A DNA stretch of 64,000 bases from contig CAVQAI010000016.1 of the NCBI GenBank assembly GCA_963710495.1, positions 310,001-374,000 on the forward strand, read 5' to 3'. The DNA comes from Bog-756 sp963710495 (GTDB taxonomy: Bacteria > Actinomycetota > Acidimicrobiia > Acidimicrobiales > RAAP-2). Both the position numbers and the translations under genes were made by a program. Below the pieces are notes generated by a model. It was not told where the DNA came from. It saw only the letters and a program-made list of their open reading frames with translations, and searched no databases. Below, one piece after another: positions 52,554-61,844 of the stretch. The first letter of the stretch is position 1; every line of letters starts with the position of its first letter.

Positions 52554-54189
52554 GAGCCCGCCCGGGGGCCGGGTGGGAGGCGTCGCCGGCAGCCTCGAGG
52601 AACTGCGGACCGAATCCTCGGTCTACGACGACCTCCACGTGGAGGCGCGGCGGGTGCTGGACCGGAACCCCGAGCCCCGAAACCTGCGCGATGTGGCGGT
52701 GGCCCTCGAGTCGATGGGGTACACGACCACCGGGGCGCGGGCAATGGGCTTCGACACCGTGTTCGATCTGGCCCTGGCCGTGTTCGACCTGACCTATCTG
52801 TACTACGTGCCCAGGACCGACGTGGTGCCGGAGACCAAACCCACCTGGCGACGGTTCGTCGACGACTACCTGGCCGGTTCGTGGTACGGGGTCCCGTGGA
52901 TCCTGTCGATCGTGGTGCTGTTCGTGGGCCGGGTGGCCCTGTGGTCGTCGCTCGACGCCACGCCCCAGGTGGCCGGCATCGTGTCCCTGGCCTTCGTCGT
53001 CGCCGCGGTGATGGCCGGAGCCAGCTCCCAGATGCTGGCCCGGCGGGGGACGTTCTACTTCCTGCAGAGGAACTACCCGCTGGTGCGCTGGGTGGTCATC
53101 CGCTTCCTCATCTATTCCGTGGCCACCGCGGCGCTGGTCATCGCCGTCCTGTACGCCTTCTACGTCGTCCCCGTGTACGGGCTTCCCCTGGGACAGACCT
53201 TCGCCGAGTTCGCCGGTGCCATCTTCATCTTCCTGCTCAGTGCGGCCCCGCTCTACATGCTCCGCCGCTTCTACACGTTGGCCCTCGCCACCGGCCTGGC
53301 CCTGGTGGTCACCGTGGTCGGCGCCCACCTGCTGAGCGGCAGCTCCAGCGGCGTCCGCCACGCTCAGCTGATCGGCCTGGCCCTCGGCTCGGGGGCCATG
53401 GTGATCGTCGCCGCCAGCTACCTGGCCATCCGGACCGAGGTCGATTCCGGGCTCGGTGCGTCGTCGTTCGTCGTCAAGCCGCCGGCGTTGCGGGTGGTGC
53501 TCTGGCACTCGGCGCCGTACGGCCTCTACGGCATGGCCTACTTCGTGATGATCCTGGTCGGTCCACTGGTGGTCGGCTTCGCCTACGGCCGGAGCCTCGG
53601 CCTGGACCAATACGTCTATCCGTCCGCTTTCCAGGGATCGGTGGCCATCGCCCTGCTGGAGCTGGTGGTCCTCCTGGGCCTGGTCCACGCCTCGGTCGAG
53701 CGGTTCGGCCGGCGGCTTCTCCCCCTGCTCGAGAGCCACACCCTCGAGCGCTGGGCCAGGACCCGGGCCTCGCTCCGCCGGGAGTGGACCCACAGCGTCG
53801 GGTTGGTGTTGGTGGTGTCATCGGTGGTGGCCTGGATCCTGCCCACCGTGCTCCTCCATGTCCTGCCGGCCACGTTGACCGCCGGCGTGAGGTCCCCCGG
53901 CGGTCTCACGGTCCTGGAGGCATCGGCGTTCGGGTTCGCCCTGGTGCCGGTCGGCATGCTGTGCAGCCAGTACCTGTTCTTCCTGGGCCGGCCCACGCCT
54001 GCCGTCCTCGGGGCCCTGGCCGGCGCCCTGACCGCCACGGTGGTCACCGCCGTACTGGTGCACGGGGGAGCGCTGACCCACGGGGCGTGGGGCCTGTTGG
54101 CCGGGACCAGTGTCTACGCCCTGATCGCCGGGGTGGCGTCGTACCGGACGCTGGCGGCAGGCGAGGAGTCCTTTTATGCCTCGTTCTGA
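52537..54189 (+). CDS. pelG: PelG-like membrane exporter with N-terminal extension
   Basis: A 550-residue membrane protein with about 12 helices from residue 110 onward, of the MATE/Wzx-like PelG type. QMLARRGTFYFLQRNYPLVR is a recognisable block. The family is about 450 residues; here about 100 extra cytoplasmic residues precede it (HVEARRVLDRNPEPRNLRDV, a short helical domain). The GTG start overlaps pelF by 17 bp, and its end overlaps the next gene by 14 bp. It likely moves the polymer made by the PelF-like enzyme across the membrane. Confidence 0.78.
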   Translation: MSPVTESPPGGRVGGVAGSLEELRTESSVYDDLHVEARRVLDRNPEPRNLRDVAVALESMGYTTTGARAMGFDTVFDLALAVFDLTYLYYVPRTDVVPETKPTWRRFVDDYLAGSWYGVPWILSIVVLFVGRVALWSSLDATPQVAGIVSLAFVVAAVMAGASSQMLARRGTFYFLQRNYPLVRWVVIRFLIYSVATAALVIAVLYAFYVVPVYGLPLGQTFAEFAGAIFIFLLSAAPLYMLRRFYTLALATGLALVVTVVGAHLLSGSSSGVRHAQLIGLALGSGAMVIVAASYLAIRTEVDSGLGASSFVVKPPALRVVLWHSAPYGLYGMAYFVMILVGPLVVGFAYGRSLGLDQYVYPSAFQGSVAIALLELVVLLGLVHASVERFGRRLLPLLESHTLERWARTRASLRREWTHSVGLVLVVSSVVAWILPTVLLHVLPATLTAGVRSPGGLTVLEASAFGFALVPVGMLCSQYLFFLGRPTPAVLGALAGALTATVVTAVLVHGGALTHGAWGLLAGTSVYALIAGVASYRTLAAGEESFYASF

Positions 54190-55450
54190 ACCGCCGAACG
54201 AGGGCGAGGACCCACGCCGCGAATCGATCGCCCCGAACGAGGCCTCCACGGCCGGCAGACTTGCCGGCCAGGTGGCGCCGCCGGACCTTATCGACTCCTG
54301 GGACCCGGCTGACGACCAAACCGAGCCGGAGCCGCACCGACCGGCCCAGTGGGACTGGCACGGCTACCCGACCTGGGGGCGCAGGGCGGTAGCGGCCTTT
54401 CCGGTGGTGGCCGTGGCGCTGGCGGTCGCCCTCTTCGTCGTCACCACCGTCTCGGCTCAGGGAGCCATCGCCCAGGTCCAGTCGGTGACCGGCTCGGGGG
54501 GCGCCATCCTCCTCTCCCATGCGGCCCAGGGATCCGCCGGCCGGCCGGGATCGGGAACCGGGCCGGCGGTCGACTATCACGACGTCAACTTCCAGACTCC
54601 CGGATCGGCGGTCCTGCCCATCGAAGGGAGCACCTCGCTCGCCTTGCCCAACTATCCCGGATGGGAGGCCAATGGCAGCGCCGGACCGAGCAACGGCCTG
54701 GCCACGGTGAGCGGCGGCCTGCTCCACGTCGCCGTCCGGCGCACCACCCCGGACTTCCGGGGCTGGTTCCTGACCGCCACGTCGCCCACCCCGGCGTCCT
54801 GTGCCTTCCAATTCTCGGCCGCCTCCCCGCCCCCGGTCACGAGCACCGACACCCAGGCCGTGGGCGAGCTGGTCATGGCCGTGCAGACCAGCAGCACGGT
54901 GACCAGCGGCGACATCGACTACGTCGTGGTGGCCGAGACCGTCGCTCCCGCCGGACGACGCAACCTGGTCGTCGGCTACGCGTTGGGGCACCTCAGCCAC
55001 GCCGTCGCCCACGTCCTGAAGGAAGTCCCCTGGTCCGAAGGTCCTCTGCACGTGGCCATCGAGACCAACGGGAACAGCTCGCTCACCGTGTGGGTGAACG
55101 GCGCGCCGTTCTATTCGGCGACCGATCTGCAGATGGGCATCAAGCCTCCGTTCGAGCCCTACCTCGAAGTGCAGGCCCGAGCGATCCCCTACACCGTCGC
55201 CTTCGACGGGTACTCGAGCGTCTGCCAGAACGACCTCGTCATCAGCGGCCTTCCCGATGGCACCGTGGCCCGGCTCGGGGGGACCAGCGTCGCCGCCCGC
55301 GGCGGTTCGGTGTCGTTCCCCATGGCCCGGTCGGCGCCGCCGGTGACCGGGACACTCACGCTCTCACTGCCGGGCACGGCCGATCCGGTCCGGTTCTCCC
55401 GCCACCGCTACTGGCCCGGCGACCGGTACTCGTATGAACCGGGCGCATGA
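54176..55450 (+). CDS. Membrane-anchored lectin-like (LamG/ConA-fold-like) protein
   Basis: A 424-residue type II membrane protein. An acidic cytoplasmic part of about 75 residues is followed by one helix (AFPVVAVALAVALFVVTT) and an external beta-rich domain. The block WVNGAPFYSATDL in its later part resembles the vnG strand of LamG/concanavalin-like carbohydrate-binding domains; the family match is tentative. GAGGAG precedes the ATG, which overlaps pelG by 14 bp. By context it could bind or guide the exported polysaccharide. I do not recognise it as any standard Pel protein. Confidence 0.6.
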   Translation: MPRSEPPNEGEDPRRESIAPNEASTAGRLAGQVAPPDLIDSWDPADDQTEPEPHRPAQWDWHGYPTWGRRAVAAFPVVAVALAVALFVVTTVSAQGAIAQVQSVTGSGGAILLSHAAQGSAGRPGSGTGPAVDYHDVNFQTPGSAVLPIEGSTSLALPNYPGWEANGSAGPSNGLATVSGGLLHVAVRRTTPDFRGWFLTATSPTPASCAFQFSAASPPPVTSTDTQAVGELVMAVQTSSTVTSGDIDYVVVAETVAPAGRRNLVVGYALGHLSHAVAHVLKEVPWSEGPLHVAIETNGNSSLTVWVNGAPFYSATDLQMGIKPPFEPYLEVQARAIPYTVAFDGYSSVCQNDLVISGLPDGTVARLGGTSVAARGGSVSFPMARSAPPVTGTLTLSLPGTADPVRFSRHRYWPGDRYSYEPGA

Positions 55451-55664
55451 ACGCTCTGCCGGGGAATGCCTCCCGACCAAGCGCCACTCTCGACGGCGGA
55501 CACGTCGATGATCAGGAGCGCTGGCCGCGTCCGGGGCTAGCCTGGATGGCGTCGCCGGCCAGTCCACGCAGTACGCCGGGCCGGAGCCGTTGTCACCGGG
55601 GTGACAGACAACGCCCCGTCATGGGTTCATTGTCCAAGGAGAAGGCGGCAAGGGAGGACGGCAC
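55451..55664. other. Intergenic region between the pel-like locus and the SGNH gene (first part)
   Basis: Within 55451-55869 I see only the small frame listed next. A CACCGGGGTGACAGAC stretch and a TCATGGGTTCATTGTCC stretch may hold promoter elements, but no clear pair is visible. Confidence 0.4.
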
Positions 55665-55865
55665 ATGTTCGAGGCCGCGGGCCCGGGCGATGACAACCCG
55701 TTGATGGCGACCCGTAGTCCCATCGGCCACCACTTGAGCGCTGATCGTCGACCTCCGGTCGACCTCCTCATCGGCCGATGGACGACGGCGTCTCGGCTCG
55801 TGCCCCGACTCCACCCGTTCCGCTCGCCTCCTCCGACGTGGGGCGACCCGACGATCGGCCCCTAG
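55665..55865 (+). CDS. Possible small protein (66 aa)
   Basis: A 66-residue open frame whose ATG is preceded at a perfect distance by AGGGAGGA. The product begins MFEAAGPGDDNPLMATRSP, is rich in Arg and Pro, and has no motif. The strong ribosome binding site is the only support; composition is no better than background. It ends 4 bp before the SGNH start. Confidence 0.25.
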   Translation: MFEAAGPGDDNPLMATRSPIGHHLSADRRPPVDLLIGRWTTASRLVPRLHPFRSPPPTWGDPTIGP

Positions 55866-55869
55866 GCAG

Positions 55870-57426
55870 ATGCCCGTCGATCCACCCCAGACGAAGCCGC
55901 CACAGCCGGAGGGTACCCCTGACGACGTAGAGATCGAATGGGAGCCACGCAAGCCGGAAACCGATAGCACGTTGGGGATACCGGTCGCGATCCCGGAAGA
56001 ACCGTCGAAGCACCCGTTGGTGACCATCGGCGATTCCATCTCGCACGGCTTCCAGAGCCTGGCCATCTTCAGAACGGACCTGTCGTGGCCGGCCGTCGTC
56101 GCCCGTCAGCTCGGCCTCGACGCGACCAAGTTCCGGTTCCCGACGTACGAGGGGCACGGAGGACTTCCCTTCAACCTGGAACGTTGTGCCCGCGGGCTGC
56201 AGGCCAAGTTCGGCCACCTCGATCTGGCCAAGGATCCCCTGGCCGTCATGTGGTTGCTCTACTTCGCCCAGGAGGTCAAGCACTGGTGGACGCATGAGGC
56301 GGACAAGCACTGGGACCCGCCCCCGGAGCCGGAGCTGAACCACAATCTCTCCGTCTACAGCTACGACGTGCAGACGTCCTACAGCCGGACCCTGGGACAG
56401 ATCAAAGCCGCCATCGCCGAGAAGCCGAAAGGATTTCTGCACCTCCCCATCACACCGCACGACGTGGACCGGGCGGCCAGACGGGTGCTCGTCAACGCCG
56501 AGGATGATTGGACACTTCTCGACGCAGCCCGCGCCCTGGGGGCCGACGGTGGCATCGACACGCTGGTGGTGGAGCTCGGCGCCAACAATGTGCTCGACGT
56601 GGTGATCAACCTGAGCTACCAGTGGGCGACCAGCGACGAGGATCGGAGCCACGGCCACGTGTGGTCGCCCCATCTCTTCGATGCCGATTGGAAGGAGCTG
56701 ATGGCCAGGGTCACGCAGATCAAGGCCAAGCGGGTGATCGTGGCCACCGTGCCCCATGTGACGGTGGTTCCCCTGTTCTCGAGAGTCGGCCCGCGGCTGC
56801 GGGCCAACTCGCGCTACTTCAAGTACTACACCCACTATTGGCTGGCCGACCGTTTCGACCCGGACCGAGACCCCCATCTGACCGGCGACCAAGCCCGGGC
56901 CATCGACAGCGCCATCGACCAGTACAACGACACCATCGTGGCCACCGTCCGGGACGCCCGAAACCGAGGCCTTCCCTGGTTCGTGTTCGAGATGGCCGGA
57001 TTGCTCGACCGGCTGGCCTGGCGTCGCTATCTGACCAATCCGGCATCACGACCCTCGTGGTGGGATGCGGTCGGTGGCGCCTACGAATTGCCCCAGCCGC
57101 TGAAGAACCTTCATCCCGTGCCGGACACACAATTCCTCACCGCCGACCGCATGGGGCGGACGACCGGTGGACTCATCGCCCTGGACGGCGTCCACCCCAC
57201 CACCGTTGGATATGGCGTCGTCGCCCAGGAGGTCATCCGGGTCATGCAGAAGGCCGGAGTCACATTCCCCAATGGAACCGGCGATGTCGATTTCGATTGG
57301 TTGCTCTCGCAAGATGAGCTGACGACCGATCCGCCCGCCACCCTCACCGGGGATCTGCACATCGTCGGTTGGCTGAACGAGCATCTCGACATCGTCAAAG
57401 CTCTCCTCTCGAATGTGAGGAAGTGA
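55870..57426 (+). CDS. SGNH/GDSL-like hydrolase, cytoplasmic
   Basis: A 518-residue protein without signal peptide. Block I is TIGDSISHGF (nucleophile Ser) near residue 59, block III is ELGANNVLD with the Asn near 238, and block V is DGVHPTTVGYG with the Asp and His near 438. Large insertions between blocks make it twice the usual SGNH length. It is likely an esterase or acyl hydrolase, perhaps deacetylating a polysaccharide or lipid. It is downstream of the pel-like genes but separated by 419 bp, so shared function is only a possibility. Confidence 0.72.
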   Translation: MPVDPPQTKPPQPEGTPDDVEIEWEPRKPETDSTLGIPVAIPEEPSKHPLVTIGDSISHGFQSLAIFRTDLSWPAVVARQLGLDATKFRFPTYEGHGGLPFNLERCARGLQAKFGHLDLAKDPLAVMWLLYFAQEVKHWWTHEADKHWDPPPEPELNHNLSVYSYDVQTSYSRTLGQIKAAIAEKPKGFLHLPITPHDVDRAARRVLVNAEDDWTLLDAARALGADGGIDTLVVELGANNVLDVVINLSYQWATSDEDRSHGHVWSPHLFDADWKELMARVTQIKAKRVIVATVPHVTVVPLFSRVGPRLRANSRYFKYYTHYWLADRFDPDRDPHLTGDQARAIDSAIDQYNDTIVATVRDARNRGLPWFVFEMAGLLDRLAWRRYLTNPASRPSWWDAVGGAYELPQPLKNLHPVPDTQFLTADRMGRTTGGLIALDGVHPTTVGYGVVAQEVIRVMQKAGVTFPNGTGDVDFDWLLSQDELTTDPPATLTGDLHIVGWLNEHLDIVKALLSNVRK

Positions 57427-57604
57427 AGTCGGGTCGAGGGGTGGCCGGAGTGGGGTGGCCCCCGGATCCGAGGTCGGGCTGACTCGGTCGGTCGAGCTCA
57501 TTGCGATGGCCGGTGCAAGCTCCGCCATGGGAACCGGGATCGAACACAGCACCAACAACCGGGCTGGGCTAGACATGCGGCAATCCGAAAGAGGAGAGGG
57601 TCGT

Positions 57605-58165
57605 ATGGCCAGAGCCATGAATCGGCGGCTGCCCATTGCGTTTGGTGGAATGGTGATCGGGGTGGCCCTGACCGCCTGCAGCTCGGGAACCACCAGCCCC
57701 ACGACGACCGCGGTCTCCACGCCCACCACCACGGCGTCCACACCCACCGCACCACCGGGAAGCACCACGACAGCGGCCAGCGCCACCTCGGCCACGGCCA
57801 CCTGTCCGACGCTGGCCCAGGCGGAGGCGGCGCTCGGCGGCTCGCACAGTGGCCCGATCCAGACCCCGACACCCGGCGGCGGCGTCGTCTGCGAGTACAC
57901 CGGGGCCAGTGGGAATGCCGGGGTCACGATATTCGCCCATCAATCCGCAACGGTCTTCGCCGGACAGGTAGCCCACGCTCCCGGCAATCCCGCCATGCCG
58001 GCCATCACCGGCGTCGGCGACGGGGCCTACGGGATGACGTCGGCCGCCGGCCGTTCCATCGTGAACGCCTATTCCAACGGGAGCCGGACCGTTGTCGCAG
58101 CCCAAGCCAATGGCTCCCTGGCTTCCGTCGAGGCCCTGGCCCGGACCGCCCTGGCCGCCAACTGA
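57605..58165 (+). CDS. Small secreted lipoprotein, DUF3558-like architecture
   Basis: A 186-residue lipoprotein. The signal peptide ends in ALTAC near residue 25 and is followed by a Thr/Ser/Pro linker. The domain at about 65-185 has CPTLAQAEAALGG, GVVCEYTG and GVGDGAYGM, two cysteines that likely form a disulfide, as in actinobacterial DUF3558-like lipoproteins; this match is tentative. GAGGAGAGG precedes ATG 57605. Function unknown. Confidence 0.65.
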   Translation: MARAMNRRLPIAFGGMVIGVALTACSSGTTSPTTTAVSTPTTTASTPTAPPGSTTTAASATSATATCPTLAQAEAALGGSHSGPIQTPTPGGGVVCEYTGASGNAGVTIFAHQSATVFAGQVAHAPGNPAMPAITGVGDGAYGMTSAAGRSIVNAYSNGSRTVVAAQANGSLASVEALARTALAAN

Positions 58166-58266
58166 CTGGCGACGGCGAAGCCGACCGGTTCCGGCCCGTC
58201 CGCTCGGATCGGCGGCCGGCCGGCCCCGAGCGAGCCGGACCCTCGGGCGATTCTCCAGCCCTCGGA

Positions 58267-58272
58267 TAGGCT
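58267..58272 (+). promoter_or_regulatory. -10 box of a leaderless promoter
   Basis: TAGGCT, 8 nt, then GTG 58281 of the esterase gene, without a ribosome binding site. Confidence 0.5.
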
Positions 58273-58280
58273 GACCAGGC

Positions 58281-59228
58281 GTGACGCTCTGGGACAGCGA
58301 GCTCGAGGCCCTTCGGCCACAGCTGCGGAACGAGGCAGCCACATTCATCGCATCCCTTCCCTGGCAGGAAGGTGGCGCGCCGAACCTGTCTCTCGAAGAG
58401 CGGGTGGCGGCACACCGCCGGGTCACGCTCGGCGGCCCGCCATCCGACAAGGCCGTCGATCGCACCATTGAGGGGCCCGCCGGGCCGATCCGGCTGCGAA
58501 CGTTCAGGCATGACCACCCCGACGGCGTGCTCCTGCACATCCACGGCGGCGCCTGGATGGCGGGCTCGCCCGAGATGATGGACCTGCTCAACGAGATCAT
58601 CGTCGACAAATGCACTGTCTCGGTGGTGAGCGTCGACTATCGCCTCGCGCCGGAGCACCCGTATCCGTCCGGCCCCGATGACTGTGAGATCGCGGCCTGC
58701 TGGCTACTCGAACACGCCGTCAACGAGTTCGGATCCGACCGGCTGCTCATCGCCGGCGAATCTGCCGGTGCGCACCTGGCCGCCGTCACATTGCTCCGCA
58801 TGCGGGACAAGCACGGCGCCGCCGACCGCTTTCTGGGCGCCAACCTCGTTTTCGGAGCGTATGACCTCTCTCGCACGCCGAGCCAGCGGGGGGTGGGAAT
58901 CGCGACCGGGACCGACATATTGGACGGGACCGGATTTCCGCTCGACCTCTACCTACCGGGTATGTCCGAAGAGCACCGCCGTGACCCCGACATCTCACCG
59001 CTCTACGCCGACCTCGGGGGCATGCCGGCCGCATTGTTCTCGGTCGGCACCAACGACCACCTCCTCGACGACACGCTCTTCATGGCCTCTCGCTGGGAGG
59101 CCGCCGGGAACCCGAGCGAGCTGCTCGTCTATCCCGACACGCCCCACGGATGCATCGCGCTGCCGTCGGTTGCCGCACACTTCTTCCCGCGGCTCTTCGA
59201 CTTCCTCTGCCACTGCCTGAAGGCATAG
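58281..59228 (+). CDS. Hormone-sensitive-lipase-family esterase
   Basis: A 315-residue alpha/beta hydrolase. LLHIHGGAWMAGSPE is the HGG oxyanion motif, IAGESAGAHLAA has the nucleophile Ser, VGTNDHLLDDT the Asp and TPHGCIALP the His. The first 60 residues form the cap. It hydrolyses short- or medium-chain esters and is cytoplasmic. The start is leaderless. Confidence 0.88.
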   Translation: MTLWDSELEALRPQLRNEAATFIASLPWQEGGAPNLSLEERVAAHRRVTLGGPPSDKAVDRTIEGPAGPIRLRTFRHDHPDGVLLHIHGGAWMAGSPEMMDLLNEIIVDKCTVSVVSVDYRLAPEHPYPSGPDDCEIAACWLLEHAVNEFGSDRLLIAGESAGAHLAAVTLLRMRDKHGAADRFLGANLVFGAYDLSRTPSQRGVGIATGTDILDGTGFPLDLYLPGMSEEHRRDPDISPLYADLGGMPAALFSVGTNDHLLDDTLFMASRWEAAGNPSELLVYPDTPHGCIALPSVAAHFFPRLFDFLCHCLKA

Positions 59229-59513
59229 GTCGTCCCTCGCTCGGTGCCCCCAGCGCTGAGCCGAATCGGTCTCGACCGGGGAACTGCGGTCACGACCACG
59301 GCCAGTTGGGATCGCTCCGTCGAGTGAGGTGATCGTCGATGTGTTCGGCTCACGAAAGCCACGGTGGAGCGCTCCTGCCGTGCGTGCCATCCCCCTTCTC
59401 TTGTCGATTCTGGGCCCGATCGTCGGAGGATTCGTCGGAGCCTCGGATTGACTTCGTCGGAGAATATTGTTTTGCTTTCCCGGCGGGGCGTGGCGTTTGT
59501 ACAGGAGGACGAC

Positions 59514-60665
59514 ATGTCTCGACGCAGGATGGGCCGGCTGGCCTGCCTGGCCATGACCATCTCGGTGCTCGCCATGGCCGCGACGACCAGCGCCGGCGCC
59601 AGCGTGCCATCCCCTTCGGTTCCGATCGGCGGCAGGCCGACGACCACGACCTACTCGTTTGGGGGCGCGGCGGCCGATGCCCAGCTGAACACGACGAACG
59701 CCGTGAGATCGACCGTCCCCAACTGGGACAGTTCCTTTGTCTTCAACGGCAGGACCTACCACTTCAAAATGGTCGGTTCGAATCCAGCAAGCGGTTCGAG
59801 CGTCACCGTGGTGCCGACGGAGATCGTGCCCATCACGTTCACCTTCGCCTCCGGTGGACCGCCGCTCGCCGCATCGAAGCAGGCCAGAGAGCTGATGCGA
59901 TCGCCGATCTTCAATGCCGCACCATTCACGACCGGCACGACCCAGTTCGTCGACGCCATGCAGCGTGCCGAATTCTGGAATTACGTGTCGACCCACAGTC
60001 CGAATTACCACGTCCTCTTGCAGATGCCCGTGGTCGTGCCACCCATCACCATCAACGTCCCGACGGGGTCCGGCAACGAGTTCTTCGATCCGAGGACGGG
60101 CACCTACTACGCGGACATCGACCTCGGCTTCTTCGAGTCCGTGCTTCCTTCGGTGGTTGCCCCCGTGCATCCTGCTTCGACGACCCTGCCGATTTTTCTG
60201 TCGAGCAACGTCTTCCTCACCAGCGGCGCCAATTGCTGCGTCTACGGCTTCCACGGTGCCTACAAGGCGCCGGGCAATCCCTCGATCGTCACCTACGCCT
60301 ATGCGAACTTCCTGACGAGGAACCTCACGTCATCGTCGCTCGCCACCGGTACCTGGACGATCAGCCACGAAGTGGCCGAGTGGGCCAACGACCCGTTCCT
60401 CCACAACCGAGTACCTCCCTGGGTCCAGCCTGGCGGGACCAGTGCCTGCTTCTCCAATCTCCTGGAGGTCGGCGACCCACTGGAGGCAGGGAACCCTCCG
60501 GGCTACACGATCAGAGCCGACAACAGGACATGGGACCTGACCGACGTGGCCGGCATCTCCTGGTTCGCCCACTCGATCCCTTCGACAGAACAAAACGGGC
60601 ACTACTCGTACCACGGCTTTCTCACCAGCCCGTCGACGCTCTGCAAGGGGTTCCCGGCCGGCTAG
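59514..60665 (+). CDS. Secreted zincin-like protein (HEVAEW motif)
   Basis: A 383-residue exported protein with a signal peptide of about 30 residues (MAATTSAGAS). The C-half has WTISHEVAEWANDPF, an H-E-x-x-E-W motif like that of zinc peptidase-type proteins common in soil bacteria, but it lacks the second His of HExxH. The N-half has strands such as YTFKMVG-like segments and VVPTEIVPITFTF. AGGAGGA fixes ATG 59514. Cys pairs (NCCVYG, SACFSN, LCKG) suggest disulfides. Peptidase activity is unproven. Confidence 0.55.
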   Translation: MSRRRMGRLACLAMTISVLAMAATTSAGASVPSPSVPIGGRPTTTTYSFGGAAADAQLNTTNAVRSTVPNWDSSFVFNGRTYHFKMVGSNPASGSSVTVVPTEIVPITFTFASGGPPLAASKQARELMRSPIFNAAPFTTGTTQFVDAMQRAEFWNYVSTHSPNYHVLLQMPVVVPPITINVPTGSGNEFFDPRTGTYYADIDLGFFESVLPSVVAPVHPASTTLPIFLSSNVFLTSGANCCVYGFHGAYKAPGNPSIVTYAYANFLTRNLTSSSLATGTWTISHEVAEWANDPFLHNRVPPWVQPGGTSACFSNLLEVGDPLEAGNPPGYTIRADNRTWDLTDVAGISWFAHSIPSTEQNGHYSYHGFLTSPSTLCKGFPAG

Positions 60666-60727
60666 GGGGTCGTAGCGGGTTGCCGTCTTGGCGTTGAGCA
60701 CTGCGCGATGCGGCACCGCGGGGTGGA

Positions 60728-61138
60728 TCAGGACCGCTCCATCGACTGGACGTCGAAATAGATCGGTAGTAGGTACTTCACGTAGAAGGCGTGAACCGTA
60801 AGCTGGGGATACACGAGGTCCTCGTACTCCTGGATCTGTACCCGGTCGTCCTTGTCCCGATAGCGCTTGCACGCCTCGAGGAGCTCATCGACCTCGGTCC
60901 TGGTGTCCTGGAGCAGCCCCAGATGGTCGAAACCGGGCGAGTCCATCGGCTTCCCGCTCTCGGCGAGCAAGATGAACTGGTCGGGGTCGGGCAGCAGGAT
61001 GTGGCAGCGCTGGCCGACGACAGCGGCATCGGTCGCTTCCCACCCGAACACGGAGTGGTAGAAGGTGTCGATCTCCTCCCGGAACCGATCGGTCAGGGTG
61101 CCGCGGGCGAACGTCAGCTCCATGTGGTTGAACCGCAT
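60728..61138 (-). CDS. VOC/glyoxalase-fold protein
   Basis: A 136-residue protein. FNHMELTFARGTL opens, FYHSVFGWEATD is the helix-strand element, PGFDHLGLLQDTRTEVDELL the second half opener and HAFYVKYLLPIYFDVQ the end. His residues occupy two metal-ligand positions. The function is unknown. Confidence 0.72.
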   Translation of the reverse strand: MRFNHMELTFARGTLTDRFREEIDTFYHSVFGWEATDAAVVGQRCHILLPDPDQFILLAESGKPMDSPGFDHLGLLQDTRTEVDELLEACKRYRDKDDRVQIQEYEDLVYPQLTVHAFYVKYLLPIYFDVQSMERS

Positions 61139-61360
61139 GCTGTCATCGTAGAGGTGGCTCCAGCCACTCGGCGATCGGAATGCCGGTATGCCTCTCCGGG
61201 CAGGTCCCAGAGGTGGAACAGCGATCAGGGACGTCCAACCCTGGTCGTCCAGGATCCCTCGTCGGTGTCCTCCAACCTCATACCAATGTGGGCCCCGAGC
61301 GCACCCCGGGCCGGCTCGTTAGGCTCGTTCGGTGCGGATCAGTCGACGATGGAGGTTGGA

Positions 61361-61657
61361 ATGAAATTCATACAGCTCATTGAGTTCCAGACAGGCGACA
61401 TCGACACTTTCAATCGCACCCTCGACCAGTGGCTGGAGAAGACCGCGGGAGTCCGGACCACCACCAAGGCAACGCAGGCCCGAGATCGTGACAACGATCG
61501 CACGTACGTGCACATCGTGGAATTTCCGTCCTACGAAGCGGCCATGGAGAACTCGAATCGACCCGAGACTGCCGAGTTCGCAGCCCAGTTGGCGAAGCTG
61601 TGCGACGGCCCGCCGACGTTTCGCAACCTCGATGTGACGCGTGAGGAGGATATGTAG
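61361..61657 (+). CDS. Small dimeric alpha-beta-barrel protein
   Basis: A 98-residue protein: MKFIQLIEFQTGDIDTFNRT, DRTYVHIVEFPSYEAAMEN and LAKLCDGPPTFRNLDV resemble ferredoxin-like-fold, ABM-type small proteins. GGAGGTTG 4 nt before ATG 61361 is the ribosome binding site. No catalytic residues are recognisable. Confidence 0.65.
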   Translation: MKFIQLIEFQTGDIDTFNRTLDQWLEKTAGVRTTTKATQARDRDNDRTYVHIVEFPSYEAAMENSNRPETAEFAAQLAKLCDGPPTFRNLDVTREEDM

Positions 61658-61844
61658 CTGGTCGGCCGCTCACGTCCGATCGGGCGGTCGTCGCTGCCAG
61701 TTGCGTTCACATGCCGTGTAGAGGCTCCTTGCGGCGCTAGGACATCACAGTTCTTCCCGCTGTCCTGCAAGTGCCGTTTCGCCAAGGTCGACCGTTGATC
61801 CGTTCCCGACGATCAGGGACAGGCGGTGGGTTCGCGTCCGCTCC

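Noticed and set aside
55447..55704. An 85-codon frame overlapping the end of the lectin-like gene
   Set aside because: It has no ribosome binding site and shows no protein-like pattern.
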